A stretch of DNA of 64,000 bases from Pseudomonas alkylphenolica. Its GTDB lineage: Bacteria > Pseudomonadota > Gammaproteobacteria > Pseudomonadales > Pseudomonadaceae. Below, in pieces: positions 8,730 to 15,557 of this stretch. The stretch lies in the NCBI RefSeq assembly GCF_016009175.1, contig NZ_JADUCM010000017.1:57795-121794 (forward strand), written 5' to 3'. A program made the position numbers and the translations under genes. The notes beneath the pieces were generated by a model. The model was not told the DNA's origin. It did not search any database and worked only from the letters and a program-made list of their open reading frames with translations. Position 1 is the first letter of the stretch. Each line of letters begins with the position of its first letter.

Positions 8730-10105
8730 TTTTTATGCAGGGCTTTCACATCGCTCTTGGCTGAGGTCTCGCGCAGGTACTCCTCCAGCGAGTCATCCAT
8801 GGCCTTCAGCCAGCGCGTGTGGTGGGGCACCGCTGCCGTCCCGGTAATCACCGAGCGGTAAGACTTGTCGCGGTAACCCATGATGTCCTGCTTCTTGTCC
8901 GTCTTCCATTTCAGGAAGATGCGGTTTACTGCATCGATATCGAAACTCGGATAGTCGGTCTGCTCGATCAGGTGCGCGATGTAGCGGCCCTGGAACTCAT
9001 ACATCGACGCAGTGGTTTCCAGCGCTTGTTCCTGTGCACGCCATTGGGCGTTGTCAGCCTGCATGTCGGCAATAGTCGGTAGCGTGATGCGCCCGAGCAT
9101 GTAGTCGCGGGCAAACCAGGCCTGGGCGTCGAACAGGTTGAAGCTGTACCAGAGGTCCTGCATGCCGAGGTAGATCAGCTGCGGGTTGTGCTCCCAGATT
9201 ACGCCCTGATACAACCCCAGCGGCCACAGGCGGTTGTCGGTCTTGAGCGTCAGCTCGTCGGGCAGGAAGGGGAAGTGATGCTGGTAACCGGTGCACAGAA
9301 TGATCGCATCGATGCGCTTGCTGGAGCCGTCGGCGAAGTACGCCATGTCGCCTTCCACCCGCTGCAGTTGCGGGCGCTCTTCCCAGCCCTTTGGCCATTT
9401 GTAGCCCATCGGCTGGGTGCGGTAAGCGCTGGTGATTGAGCGGGCGCCGTATTTGAAGCATTGCGAACCGATGTCTTCGGCCGAATAGCTGCTGCCCACG
9501 ATCAGCACGTCCTTGCCCTTGAACTCCATCGCCTCGCGGAAATCGTGTGCGTGCAGAATGCGCCCGGAGAAGCGCTCGAAGCCTTCAAAGTCCGGCACGT
9601 TGGGCGTAGAGAAATGCCCGCTGGCCACCACCACATAATCGAACACCTGCTCGATGCCTTCACCGCGTGCGTAGTCGTAGGCATTGACCGTGAAGGTGCG
9701 GCTGGCCTCGTCGAAACGTACGGCTTTTACCGCCGTGTTGAAGCGGATGTAATCGCGCACACCGGCTTTGATCACCCGCCCCTGAATGTAATCCCAGAGC
9801 ACCTCGCGCGGGGGATAAGACGAGATCGGCCGGCCGAAATGCTCATCGAAACTGTAGTCGGCGAACTCCAGGCATTCTTTCGGCCCGTTCGACCACAGGT
9901 AGCGGTACATACTGCCGTGCACCGGCTCGCCGTGCTGATCCAGCCCGGTGCGCCAGGTGTAGTTCCACATCCCGCCCCAGTCGGCCTGTTTCTCGAAACA
10001 CACCACCTCGGGCATGGCTGCGCCCTGGGCATGAGCGGATTGAAAGGCACGCAGTTGCGCCAGGCCAGAGGGGCCCGCGCCGATAATGGCAACACGAATA
10101 GTCAT
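8726..10105 (-). CDS. tmm: Trimethylamine monooxygenase-type flavin monooxygenase
   Basis: A 459-aa class B flavin monooxygenase that would oxidise trimethylamine to trimethylamine N-oxide with NADPH and O2. It has the FAD motif GAGPSGLAQ (9-17), the FMO fingerprint FSGRILHAHDF (179-189), the NADPH motif GSSYSAED (204-211) and the stretch ILCTGYQHHFPFLP. Long runs such as EKQADWGGMWNYTWRTGLD, MYRYLWSNGPKECLEFADYSF and FYLGMQD-like IYLGMQDLWYSFNLFDAQAW agree closely with bacterial Tmm proteins (Methylocella, Roseobacter) as I remember them, far better than with Baeyer-Villiger or N-hydroxylating enzymes. No TMAO demethylase (tdm) or TMAO transporter is in the window. The preferred ATG at 10105 lacks a strong Shine-Dalgarno. 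Other methylated amines or sulfides are possible substrates. Confidence 0.8.
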   Translation of the reverse strand: MTIRVAIIGAGPSGLAQLRAFQSAHAQGAAMPEVVCFEKQADWGGMWNYTWRTGLDQHGEPVHGSMYRYLWSNGPKECLEFADYSFDEHFGRPISSYPPREVLWDYIQGRVIKAGVRDYIRFNTAVKAVRFDEASRTFTVNAYDYARGEGIEQVFDYVVVASGHFSTPNVPDFEGFERFSGRILHAHDFREAMEFKGKDVLIVGSSYSAEDIGSQCFKYGARSITSAYRTQPMGYKWPKGWEERPQLQRVEGDMAYFADGSSKRIDAIILCTGYQHHFPFLPDELTLKTDNRLWPLGLYQGVIWEHNPQLIYLGMQDLWYSFNLFDAQAWFARDYMLGRITLPTIADMQADNAQWRAQEQALETTASMYEFQGRYIAHLIEQTDYPSFDIDAVNRIFLKWKTDKKQDIMGYRDKSYRSVITGTAAVPHHTRWLKAMDDSLEEYLRETSAKSDVKALHKN

Positions 10106-10568
10106 AAGATTTCCTGACAGAAAACACTGAAAAAAGGCAAAGCGTCTCCAGCCCTGAACGGCATAACCGAGGGCAAGGGAAAGCGAAGAACTTCAGGTGT
10201 CAGCGGGCAGGCGGAGGGACGGGTCGCTTGCGTTTATGCGCGAGAAGGATGTCGCGGGGTGGAATCGACAGCGTGTGGAACAGTGTCGAGAGGGGTGAGT
10301 GGGTGGTGGGCCCGATCGTCTTGCCGAACAGTGCGGCAAACGGGCCTTGGGGGCGAAAGATACGTGTGGTCTCGTTCATGACGGGCTGATTCTGCCTCTT
10401 TTGGTTATGGATGCCTTTTTAGCTATAACGGATGGGGGGTGGGATTACAAGGTTTTGGGCGTCGGCAACATGCTGCGGTACTTCATGGCGAGAGGGAAAT
10501 GCTGGCTTGGTCATACTGCTGGGCTACCGGCCTTGGCCGAGTGTGCCAGATGCTTGGTAGGTATAGTG
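10106..10568. other. Gap upstream of tmm, no firm gene
   Basis: This 460-bp stretch presumably holds the tmm promoter (minus strand). I see one possible small minus-strand ORF (listed separately). The plus-strand 98-codon frame at 10299-10595 is not convincing: it has no ribosome-binding site, no family resemblance, and it runs into the hicAB promoter. Confidence 0.5.
10200..10379 (-). CDS. Possible 59-aa small ORF upstream of tmm
   Basis: A minus-strand frame starts with ATG (complement of 10377-10379) and ends at TGA (complement of 10200-10202). It reads MNETTRIFRPQGPFAALFG..., continues through a segment like STLFHTLSIPPRDILLAHK and ends in a basic, proline-rich tail. It lies in the tmm orientation, 95 bp upstream. 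No Shine-Dalgarno is visible and I recognise no family. It could be a leader peptide, a short real gene or chance. Confidence 0.25.
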   Translation of the reverse strand: MNETTRIFRPQGPFAALFGKTIGPTTHSPLSTLFHTLSIPPRDILLAHKRKRPVPPPAR

Positions 10569-10604
10569 TTGATAAATTCAGGTTGGTGGTTATAATAACC
10601 ACCA
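10569..10604 (+). promoter_or_regulatory. hicAB promoter with palindromic operator
   Basis: TTGATA (10569-10574), 16 bp, then a perfect TATAAT (10591-10596) form a strong sigma-70 promoter. A 21-bp perfect palindrome at 10584-10604 (arms TGGTGGTTAT and ATAACCACCA around a single A) is centred on the -10 box. This is where an autorepressing antitoxin (HicB, whose C-terminus is ribbon-helix-helix-like) would bind. Confidence 0.8.
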
Positions 10605-10625
10605 GCCGGCTGGTCAAGGATGACT

Positions 10626-10805
10626 ATGAATAGCCGACAGCTCATTGCTCAAATCGAAGCGGACGGTTGGTATCTGGTGAGAATCAGAGGAAGCCACCAC
10701 CATTTCAAGCATCCAGTTAAATCTGGGCTGGTGACGATCCCTCATCCCAAGAAGGACCTGTTAGCCAGTACTGCGAGCAGCATATTGAAGCAAGCCCAGC
10801 TCTGA
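10626..10805 (+). CDS. hicA: HicA-family mRNA interferase toxin
   Basis: A 59-aa toxin of the HicA family, a double-stranded-RNA-binding-like fold that cleaves mRNA and blocks translation. The motif GSHHHFKHP (residues 22-30) contains the conserved catalytic histidine, followed by the VTIPHPKKDL segment typical of the family. Two ATGs are available, at 10620 and 10626. The AAGGA at 10615-10619 touches the first one and is correctly spaced from the second, so 10626 is preferred. It is followed 13 bp later by hicB, and the pair shares the promoter at 10569-10604. It appears intact. Confidence 0.9.
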   Translation: MNSRQLIAQIEADGWYLVRIRGSHHHFKHPVKSGLVTIPHPKKDLLASTASSILKQAQL

Positions 10806-10818
10806 TGAGGATTTCGAG

Positions 10819-11226
10819 ATGCTTTTTCCGATTGCGATTCTCCCTGGTGACGAGAGTCACGCCTGGGGGGTAGAAGTTCCGGACATTCCGGGCTGCTTCT
10901 CTGCAGGAGATGATCTGGACGATGCCATGGCGATGGCGCGTGAAGCCATCGAAGGCCATCTGGAGATTCTTGCCCAGGACGGGCAAATGATTCCCAAGGC
11001 CAGCAAGGTGACAGCCCACGCGACCAACCCGGCTTATGCGGGGTGCACTTGGGCAGTGATTGATATTGATGTGAGCAAGTATCTGGGCAAGGCCGAAAAG
11101 CTGAACATCACACTGCCGGCGTATTTGCTTAGCCGTATCGATGCCTATGTGAAGAACCATCCAGAACAAAAGAGCCGATCAGGTTTTTTGGCAGAGGCTG
11201 CGCTGAAAGTCCTGCAGAGTTCCTGA
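10819..11226 (+). CDS. hicB: HicB-family antitoxin
   Basis: A 135-aa antitoxin that neutralises HicA. The N-terminal half has the HicB fold signature (HAWGVEVPDIPGCFSAGDDLDDAMAMAREAIEGHLE), and the C-terminal part (LNITLPAYLLSRIDAYV...SRSGFLAEAA, residues about 95-130) looks like a ribbon-helix-helix DNA-binding domain. Such HicB proteins repress their own promoter, fitting the palindrome over the -10 box upstream of hicA. The ribosome-binding site GAGG lies before the ATG at 10819. The pair is intact and presumably active. Confidence 0.9.
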   Translation: MLFPIAILPGDESHAWGVEVPDIPGCFSAGDDLDDAMAMAREAIEGHLEILAQDGQMIPKASKVTAHATNPAYAGCTWAVIDIDVSKYLGKAEKLNITLPAYLLSRIDAYVKNHPEQKSRSGFLAEAALKVLQSS

Positions 11227-11227
11227 C

Positions 11228-11275
11228 TGTAGGAGCTGGCGGCAGCCTGCGATCGAGCGCGCAGCGCTCGCAAGT
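11228..11275. repeat. REP-type repeat (TGTAGGAGCTGGC family)
   Basis: The segment beginning TGTAGGAGCTGGCGGCAGCC and continuing TGCGATCGAGCGCGCAGCG nearly matches the element at 63857-63905. This is a Pseudomonas repetitive extragenic palindrome, placed right after the hicB stop. Confidence 0.75.
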
Positions 11276-11332
11276 TCACTGCTGCTCCGTCGGAATACCT
11301 GCTTGCTCACTTGCTCAATCAATTGATTCACG

Positions 11333-11362
11333 TCATTGTAAAGACCAGTGTCATTACAATGA
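11333..11362 (+). promoter_or_regulatory. Inverted repeat upstream of relB
   Basis: Perfect 9-bp arms TCATTGTAA (11333-11341) and TTACAATGA (11354-11362) are separated by 12 bp and end 10 bp before the relB ATG. This is the expected position for autoregulation by a RelB/DinJ-type antitoxin. Confidence 0.65.
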
Positions 11363-11372
11363 GGCCGGAACC

Positions 11373-11612
11373 ATGGCATCCATCAATGTCCGCATCGACG
11401 ACGATCTTAAGGCACGCGCCTACCGCGAGCTTGAAAAGCTCGGTGTCACCCCCTCCGAGCTGATGCGCCAAGCCTTGCAGTATGTGGCAGAGCGTGGACA
11501 GCTACCTTTCAAGCCAGTCTTGATGACTGAAGAAGATGAATCACTGCTTGCAACCGTGCGTGAACGTCTCGCCACTCCCCAGAGGGTGAAGGTCTCGCTG
11601 GATGACCTATAG
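11373..11612 (+). CDS. relB: RelB/DinJ-family antitoxin
   Basis: A 79-aa antitoxin. The N-terminus (MASINVRIDDDLKARAYRELEKLGVTPSELMRQALQYVAE) is the ribbon-helix-helix DNA-binding domain of the RelB/DinJ family. The acidic C-terminal tail would wrap and inhibit a RelE-type RNase. The gene overlaps the following toxin reading frame by 11 bases (ATG at 11602), the usual translationally coupled layout. An inverted repeat just upstream may be its operator. Because the toxin frame is broken, this copy may persist as an orphan antitoxin that could still neutralise related toxins elsewhere. Confidence 0.85.
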   Translation: MASINVRIDDDLKARAYRELEKLGVTPSELMRQALQYVAERGQLPFKPVLMTEEDESLLATVRERLATPQRVKVSLDDL

Positions 11613-11890
11613 CCTTGAATTTGATGCGCGAGCGCTTAAGGAATGGCACCAACTGGGCGACACCGTTCGCCAGCAGCTAAAGAAAAAACTGGCTATGGTT
11701 TTGCTCAACCCACGGGTTGAGGCGAACCGGCTGCATAGTTTGCCCGATTGCTACAAGATCAAGTTGCGGTAGCGGCTATCGTTTGGTTTACCAAGTGATT
11801 GACCAAGAGGTCGTGGTGTTTGTAGTCGCTGTGGATAAACGAGAGCGGGAGCAGGTTTATCGCAAGGCGGCCGAGCGATTGGGAGATTGA
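11602..11890 (+). pseudogene. relE: RelE-family toxin, frameshifted
   Basis: The toxin frame starts at 11602 inside relB and reads MTYSLEFDARALKEWHQLGD...LHSLPDCYKIKLR, the classic RelE N-terminal half. It then meets TAG at 11770-11772 after 56 codons. In the +1 frame from 11771 the rest of RelE continues intact (SGYRLVYQVIDQEVVVFV...VAVDKRERE...YRKAAERLGD) to TGA at 11888-11890. Reconnecting the halves gives about 96 residues, the normal RelE length, and the gap fits loss of two bases in the codons between KLR and SGY. The C-terminal catalytic residues are therefore not translated. It is either a genuine inactivating mutation or a sequencing error. Confidence 0.85.
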
Positions 11891-11924
11891 ACCCAAGCTT
11901 GTGAGCGCGGCGCCTTCCGGGCAC

Positions 11925-11953
11925 AAAAAGGCCCACCTTTCGGTGAGCCTCTT
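11925..11953 (-). repeat. 29-bp direct repeat, left copy (duplicated tRNA-Thr terminator)
   Basis: Identical over 29 bp to 12800-12828. On the minus strand it folds as GGCTCACC-gaaa-GGTGGGCC followed by T-run, so it can terminate the BRO-N gene. Together with the right copy it brackets about 850 bp containing only that gene. Confidence 0.8.
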
Positions 11954-11992
11954 CGGCTGTAGGACCAGCCCAGCTGCTATGCCCTCAACCTG

Positions 11993-12517
11993 TCATTTCA
12001 TCGAACTAACCGAAGCTTGCTCCACCGATGGCATCAGCACAGTCATATCCCGCCACTTGACCCAAGCTTCGTTCTGCCAATTCAACACGCTCACTGAGCG
12101 CTCTGCCCACTGCAACGCGCTGAAGGATGGCCCTTGTCCAAGTGACGTGGTCGAAGCGCTGCGCAATGCTGGAATCACCTCGTGAGTAAGCCACAGGCGA
12201 AGATTCCGGTTCTCGGGAATGTGGTGATACACCATCAGTGCGTACATGCCCGACTCGCTGACCATCAAAGTCTTCTTCGCTTCCCCGTGATAGGTTAGCC
12301 AGACAAACCGATGCTGGTCGCTGCCGAGCTTGTGGAGAAGACGCTCATCCAAGTGAAGGCCCATCATGCGGCCAAGCTCGTTAACACTGAACCACGCTTG
12401 AGATTCCAGCATCAGCGCGTGGATGACACGATTATTGCGAGTAAACCGGGTTGGTTCGAAATGCTCGTTCATTTTGAAGTGTCCACTAGTCGTGATAACG
12501 CCGCTTTCGCGGTCCAT
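11993..12517 (-). CDS. BRO-N domain protein, phage antirepressor-like
   Basis: A 174-aa protein. The segment from about residue 20 to 115 (TRNNRVIHALMLESQAWFSVNELGRMMG ... FVWLTYHGEAKKTLMVSESGMYALMVYHH...RLWLTHEVIPALR) has the order of conserved blocks of the BRO family N-terminal domain, found in phage and prophage antirepressors and thought to bind DNA. The C-terminal 60 residues do not resemble a known antirepressor effector domain. The gene lies alone between two copies of the tRNA-Thr terminator, with no integrase or other phage gene, so it looks like a remnant or a captured single-gene cargo. The start at 12517 has a weak GGGG upstream; the ATG at 12472 is an alternative. Confidence 0.7.
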   Translation of the reverse strand: MDRESGVITTSGHFKMNEHFEPTRFTRNNRVIHALMLESQAWFSVNELGRMMGLHLDERLLHKLGSDQHRFVWLTYHGEAKKTLMVSESGMYALMVYHHIPENRNLRLWLTHEVIPALRSASTTSLGQGPSFSALQWAERSVSVLNWQNEAWVKWRDMTVLMPSVEQASVSSMK

Positions 12518-12799
12518 GTGTTACCCCACTAGACAGGACGCCAATCCCGTATCGCTAACGTGTAGCGATGGTCGAATCTATCTGGCTGATTCTTGGTTGG
12601 GCAAGAGAGAAGAGGTAGTGGTGGCTGTGCGAAATTTCTAATTTTGGTCGGTGCGGAGGTGGCAATGCTGCCGAGGTGTGTTTACGCGTGCGGCTTTTCA
12701 CCTTGAATTGAGTGCCGGGTATCCGGTCGGGCTGCTTCACTGCCCATCGCTGGCAACACCGGCTCCCACAGGGACAGCAGTGTTTTCCAGGCGCAAACA
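12518..12799. other. Gap between BRO-N gene and tRNA-Thr terminator
   Basis: No convincing gene is seen. A lone REP-like fragment (CCGGCTCCCACAGG) lies near 12760-12775. The rest of the segment is part of the interval bounded by the 29-bp repeats. Confidence 0.5.
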
Positions 12800-12828
12800 A
12801 AAAAGGCCCACCTTTCGGTGAGCCTCTT
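12800..12828 (-). repeat. 29-bp direct repeat, right copy (tRNA-Thr terminator)
   Basis: This copy lies 12 bp beyond the 3' end of tRNA-Thr and is followed by more T residues, so it is the natural terminator of the tRNA. The left copy is at 11925-11953. Confidence 0.8.
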
Positions 12829-12840
12829 TTTTACTGCGTA

Positions 12841-12916
<76 letters not shown>

Positions 12917-13185
12917 ACAGGGGCGTCATTATAGCGATCAGTTTGCGTCTGTAAACTACTTCTGCAATTTTCCTTTCAAGGCCCTATTTCAGCGGCTTTC
13001 CGGTGGTGATTTCTGGGATGCAGCCAAGGGGAAGAGGGCGCTCGCCTTGGTTTTTGAAGGCGACAAAAATAATTTACAACGCTTTCCGTCGCCTTTAAGG
13101 GCTTTCTCCTGAATCCATCCTGAAGGACGCGAGTTTTTATTAGTTATTTTCTATCGCTTTGACTTTAGCGATGTCTTCAGCTAAT
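12917..13185. other. Gap between tRNA-Thr and mdtJ leader, with hairpins
   Basis: No protein gene is seen. There is a terminator-like hairpin CCAAGG (13024-13029) / CCTTGG (13045-13050) followed by five T, and a second 8-bp stem AAGGCGAC (13057-13064) / GTCGCCTT (13088-13095). The tRNA-Thr promoter should lie near 12917-12960. Confidence 0.45.
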
Positions 13186-13365
13186 TTAGTGTCCATTATG
13201 TTGAACACTAAAGCGTTTCCGCTCTTCACCTCCCGCCTGGTTTCCCGTGAACGTCACTGGACCGGCGATCTGTAGCGCCTCCCCCGACAAACAGTCTTTC
13301 TTCTCTTTTTGTCTGTAGCCGACGCCGCGAGTGCGGTCGGATTGTGTCGCCCGTGGGAGGGCATC
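13186..13365 (+). promoter_or_regulatory. Candidate structured leader of mdtJI
   Basis: The leader has a hairpin TAGTGT/ACACTA (13186-13209), two CCTCCC segments (13229-13234 and 13278-13283) that are exact complements of the mdtJ Shine-Dalgarno GGGAGG (13355-13360), a repeated CTGTAGC (13270-13276 and 13313-13319), and a stem CCGA..CCGC/GCGG..TCGG (13319-13340) just before the ribosome-binding site. Such mutually exclusive pairings would fit translational control, but I do not recognise a known riboswitch class. Confidence 0.4.
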
Positions 13366-13725
13366 ATGCGTTCCTGGATCTATCTGTTCATTGCCATCAC
13401 CGCTGAGGTGATCGGTACCGCGTCGATGAAATTCGCCGCCACTCATCACCCGATTCTTGGTCATGGCTTGATGTATGCCCTGATCGGCCTGTCGTATTTC
13501 TTCCTCGCCCTGGCGGTCAAGCGGGTGCCGGTAGGTGTTGCCTACGCGCTGTGGGAAGGTATCGGTATCGTCTTCATCACCCTGATCAGTGTCACCTGGC
13601 TGGGCGAAAGCCTGGGCCTGCTGAAGGCCGCGGGCCTGGGCGTGATGATCGCCGGTATCCTGCTGATCAAGTCGGGTACCCGCGCAGCACCTGCCCCGCG
13701 TAACACGGAGGCACTGCCATGCTAA
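13366..13725 (+). CDS. mdtJ: SMR transporter subunit, MdtJ-like
   Basis: A 119-aa, four-helix inner-membrane protein of the small multidrug resistance family. Its sequence (SMKFAATHHP, GLSYFFLALAVKRVPVGVAYALWEGIGIVFITLISV, GIVLIKSGTR-like GILLIKSGTRAAP) follows E. coli MdtJ closely as I remember it. The membrane glutamate in ITAEVIGTASMK is the SMR proton/substrate-coupling residue. MdtJ acts as a heterodimer with MdtI to export spermidine in E. coli, so polyamine or cation efflux is likely. It has a strong Shine-Dalgarno (GGGAGG), overlaps mdtI by 7 bases, and has a 180-nt possibly structured leader. Confidence 0.85.
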   Translation: MRSWIYLFIAITAEVIGTASMKFAATHHPILGHGLMYALIGLSYFFLALAVKRVPVGVAYALWEGIGIVFITLISVTWLGESLGLLKAAGLGVMIAGILLIKSGTRAAPAPRNTEALPC

Positions 13726-14048
13726 CCATGAACTGGATTCCCTTTGCCTGGCTGGGCCTGGCTATCGTGCTGGAAGTGATCGCCAACCTGCTGCTCAAGT
13801 ACTCCGATGGCTTTCGCAAACGTGCCCTGGGTATTGCCTCGATTCTCTGTGTACTGGCGGCCTTTACCGCGTTGGCACAGGCGGTTCGCGATATTGAACT
13901 GTCGCTGGCGTATGCCATCTGGGGCGGCTTCGGCATTCTCGCCACGGTGGCCATGGGCTGGGCCTTGTTCGGTCAGCGTCTGGCCGGGCGGGGCTGGTTG
14001 GGCCTGGTGCTGTTGCTGGCGGGCATGAGCCTGTTGAAACTGGCCTGA
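13719..14048 (+). CDS. mdtI: SMR transporter subunit, MdtI-like
   Basis: The 109-aa partner of MdtJ. The sequence WLGLAIVLEVIANLLLKYSDGFRKR, LSLAYAIWGGFGI and GWLGLVLLLAGMSLLKLA parallels E. coli MdtI, with the essential membrane glutamate in IVLEVIAN. The two proteins are expected to insert in opposite orientations to make one antiporter. The gene overlaps the end of mdtJ and has its own GGAGG ribosome-binding site, implying coupled, near-equal synthesis. No terminator is evident in the following 240 bp. Confidence 0.85.
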   Translation: MLTMNWIPFAWLGLAIVLEVIANLLLKYSDGFRKRALGIASILCVLAAFTALAQAVRDIELSLAYAIWGGFGILATVAMGWALFGQRLAGRGWLGLVLLLAGMSLLKLA

Positions 14049-14257
14049 TCAACGCCCTTAGAGCCATTCGCTGGAAAGCTTATGCACAAGGCGCATGCCA
14101 GGTATGTAGCGCATACATCGGACCAACGCTTGCCGTTGGTCTTTGCGCAAATGGCTGTTTTTGCTGGCCATAAACGGCTGAACAAAAAGCAGCCAGTCGC
14201 ATAAAGCGCTTGGATCCAAGGTTTTTCAGGGTTTTTTCAAAAGGTTTCCCACAGACT

Positions 14258-14266
14258 TATCCACAG
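14258..14266 (+). other. Isolated perfect DnaA box
   Basis: TTATCCACA, with TTTCCCACA directly before it (14246-14254), in the 14049-14290 gap, which holds no gene. Confidence 0.5.
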
Positions 14267-14290
14267 GCTGCGCACAGTTGCGCGGCAAGC

Positions 14291-15511
14291 CTAGTGACGC
14301 TCTGCCAGTAGCATCAGGTTGCGTGGTGTCAGTGGTTGTTCGCAGAAGACACCCAACTGTAGCTGGTAACCCTGTTCCTGCAAGTACAAAGCACGATCCA
14401 GTACCAGCCACAGTTCCAGCGGGCGACGGAACAGGTTGCGCAGCAGCTCAAGGTTGCGCACCTGCGCCAGACGCTGCCAGCCCATGGCCTGAAGGGCACC
14501 CCAGTCTGGCTGGTGGTCGATGTGCAGGCCCTTGAGGGCAGCCAGCCCCCGGCAATAGTCGGCATAGGGCTTGTGGAGCCAGCTGACTGGCAACGACGGT
14601 GTAGGCAAGTACTCGTCCTCGTCGCGCAGCTGGCGTTGCAGCAGATCGAACCCCAGGCGTCTGGCCATTGATTCGTCGCGCTGCCGGCGCACCCGGGCGC
14701 CAGCGGTAACGGTTTCGCTCAGTGGCAGGCCGAGGTCATCAATCGACAGCTGCAGGCCAGAGGCAATGGCCGCAGCAGATAGAGGTTGATACGCCGGCGC
14801 TTGAATGCGGTTGTAGCAGCACGGCGCGATCGCCAGCTGACGGCAGCCCTGTTGACTGGCCAGTTGCATCAGGCGCACATGCAGATCGCCGCAGGCATGC
14901 AGGGCCACGGCGGTATGTTCCGGGCCCAGTTGCTGTGCGGCGTCGTCAGCCAGTACATCCTGCAGCCGGTGGTCGGCGCCCAGTTGGTGATGCTGGCTGA
15001 GTTCGCGGCCGGCTTCGACCAGCGTCGGGTCGAACTCCAGGCAGGTCAGGCGTTGCCGGTCGGCCTGCAACAGGCGTCGGCCGAGGTGGCCTTTGCCTGA
15101 GCACCAGTCCAGCCAGTGCTGCGGTGGGCGGGCAAAGTCCAGATGGCTGGCGAAGGCCTCGATCTGCTGCCACTTGCGTCCCGGTACATCCACATTCAGG
15201 CGATGGCTCGCGGGTGCCAGGGCAATGCTCGGCAGTTCGCCGACTTCAGACAGTTGCCCGGCCTGTTTTGCCAGCTGGGGAAAAGGCGCGGGTGCCTCCA
15301 GCTGTTCAGGGTGGTTGTGCGCCGCCTCGGCCTGCTCCAGTGAACGTTGCCGCAGCCAGTGAGCCAACGCCGGGTGTTCGGCCTCCCAGGGGAGTTGTAG
15401 CTGGGTAAAAGGACGTGGTCGCCACAGCGCCTGATGCTCGCGCACAAAGCCGTCCAGGGCCTGGAAGCGGCTGAGCAGTTGGTCGTTGGTGAGCGGGCGT
15501 GGGGTGGTCAT
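14291..15511 (-). CDS. SAM-dependent methyltransferase-domain protein
   Basis: A 406-aa cytoplasmic protein with a Rossmann methyltransferase core in its middle: WLDWCSGKGHLGRRLL (SAM motif I), LEFDPTLVEAG (motif II acidic), VALHACGDLHVRL and APCCYNRI. The HACGDL and PCCYN blocks are typical of the METTL25/GSTCD-like group of putative RNA or protein methyltransferases; no substrate is established as far as I know. The N-terminal 120 residues are glutamine- and histidine-rich and less conserved in character. It is monocistronic, with the terminator of the neighbouring ABC operon just upstream of its start. Confidence 0.75.
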   Translation of the reverse strand: MTTPRPLTNDQLLSRFQALDGFVREHQALWRPRPFTQLQLPWEAEHPALAHWLRQRSLEQAEAAHNHPEQLEAPAPFPQLAKQAGQLSEVGELPSIALAPASHRLNVDVPGRKWQQIEAFASHLDFARPPQHWLDWCSGKGHLGRRLLQADRQRLTCLEFDPTLVEAGRELSQHHQLGADHRLQDVLADDAAQQLGPEHTAVALHACGDLHVRLMQLASQQGCRQLAIAPCCYNRIQAPAYQPLSAAAIASGLQLSIDDLGLPLSETVTAGARVRRQRDESMARRLGFDLLQRQLRDEDEYLPTPSLPVSWLHKPYADYCRGLAALKGLHIDHQPDWGALQAMGWQRLAQVRNLELLRNLFRRPLELWLVLDRALYLQEQGYQLQLGVFCEQPLTPRNLMLLAERH

Positions 15512-15522
15512 GGGCAGGTAGA

Positions 15523-15550
15523 AAAAACGGGGCTGTGATCAGCCCCGTTA
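15523..15550 (-). terminator. Terminator of the amino acid ABC operon
   Basis: On the minus strand AACGGGGCT...AGCCCCGTT is followed by a run of six T. It lies just after the last permease gene (ending at 15558). Confidence 0.85.
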
Positions 15551-15557
15551 TACAGGA

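Noticed and set aside
10299..10595. A 98-codon plus-strand frame before hicA
   Set aside because: It has no ribosome-binding site, no recognisable family, and it overlaps the strong hicAB promoter and operator.
13186..13365. Assignment of the mdtJI leader to a guanidine (ykkC) or yybP-ykoY riboswitch
   Set aside because: The conserved sequence blocks of those classes that I remember are not present; only the alternative-pairing potential supports regulation.
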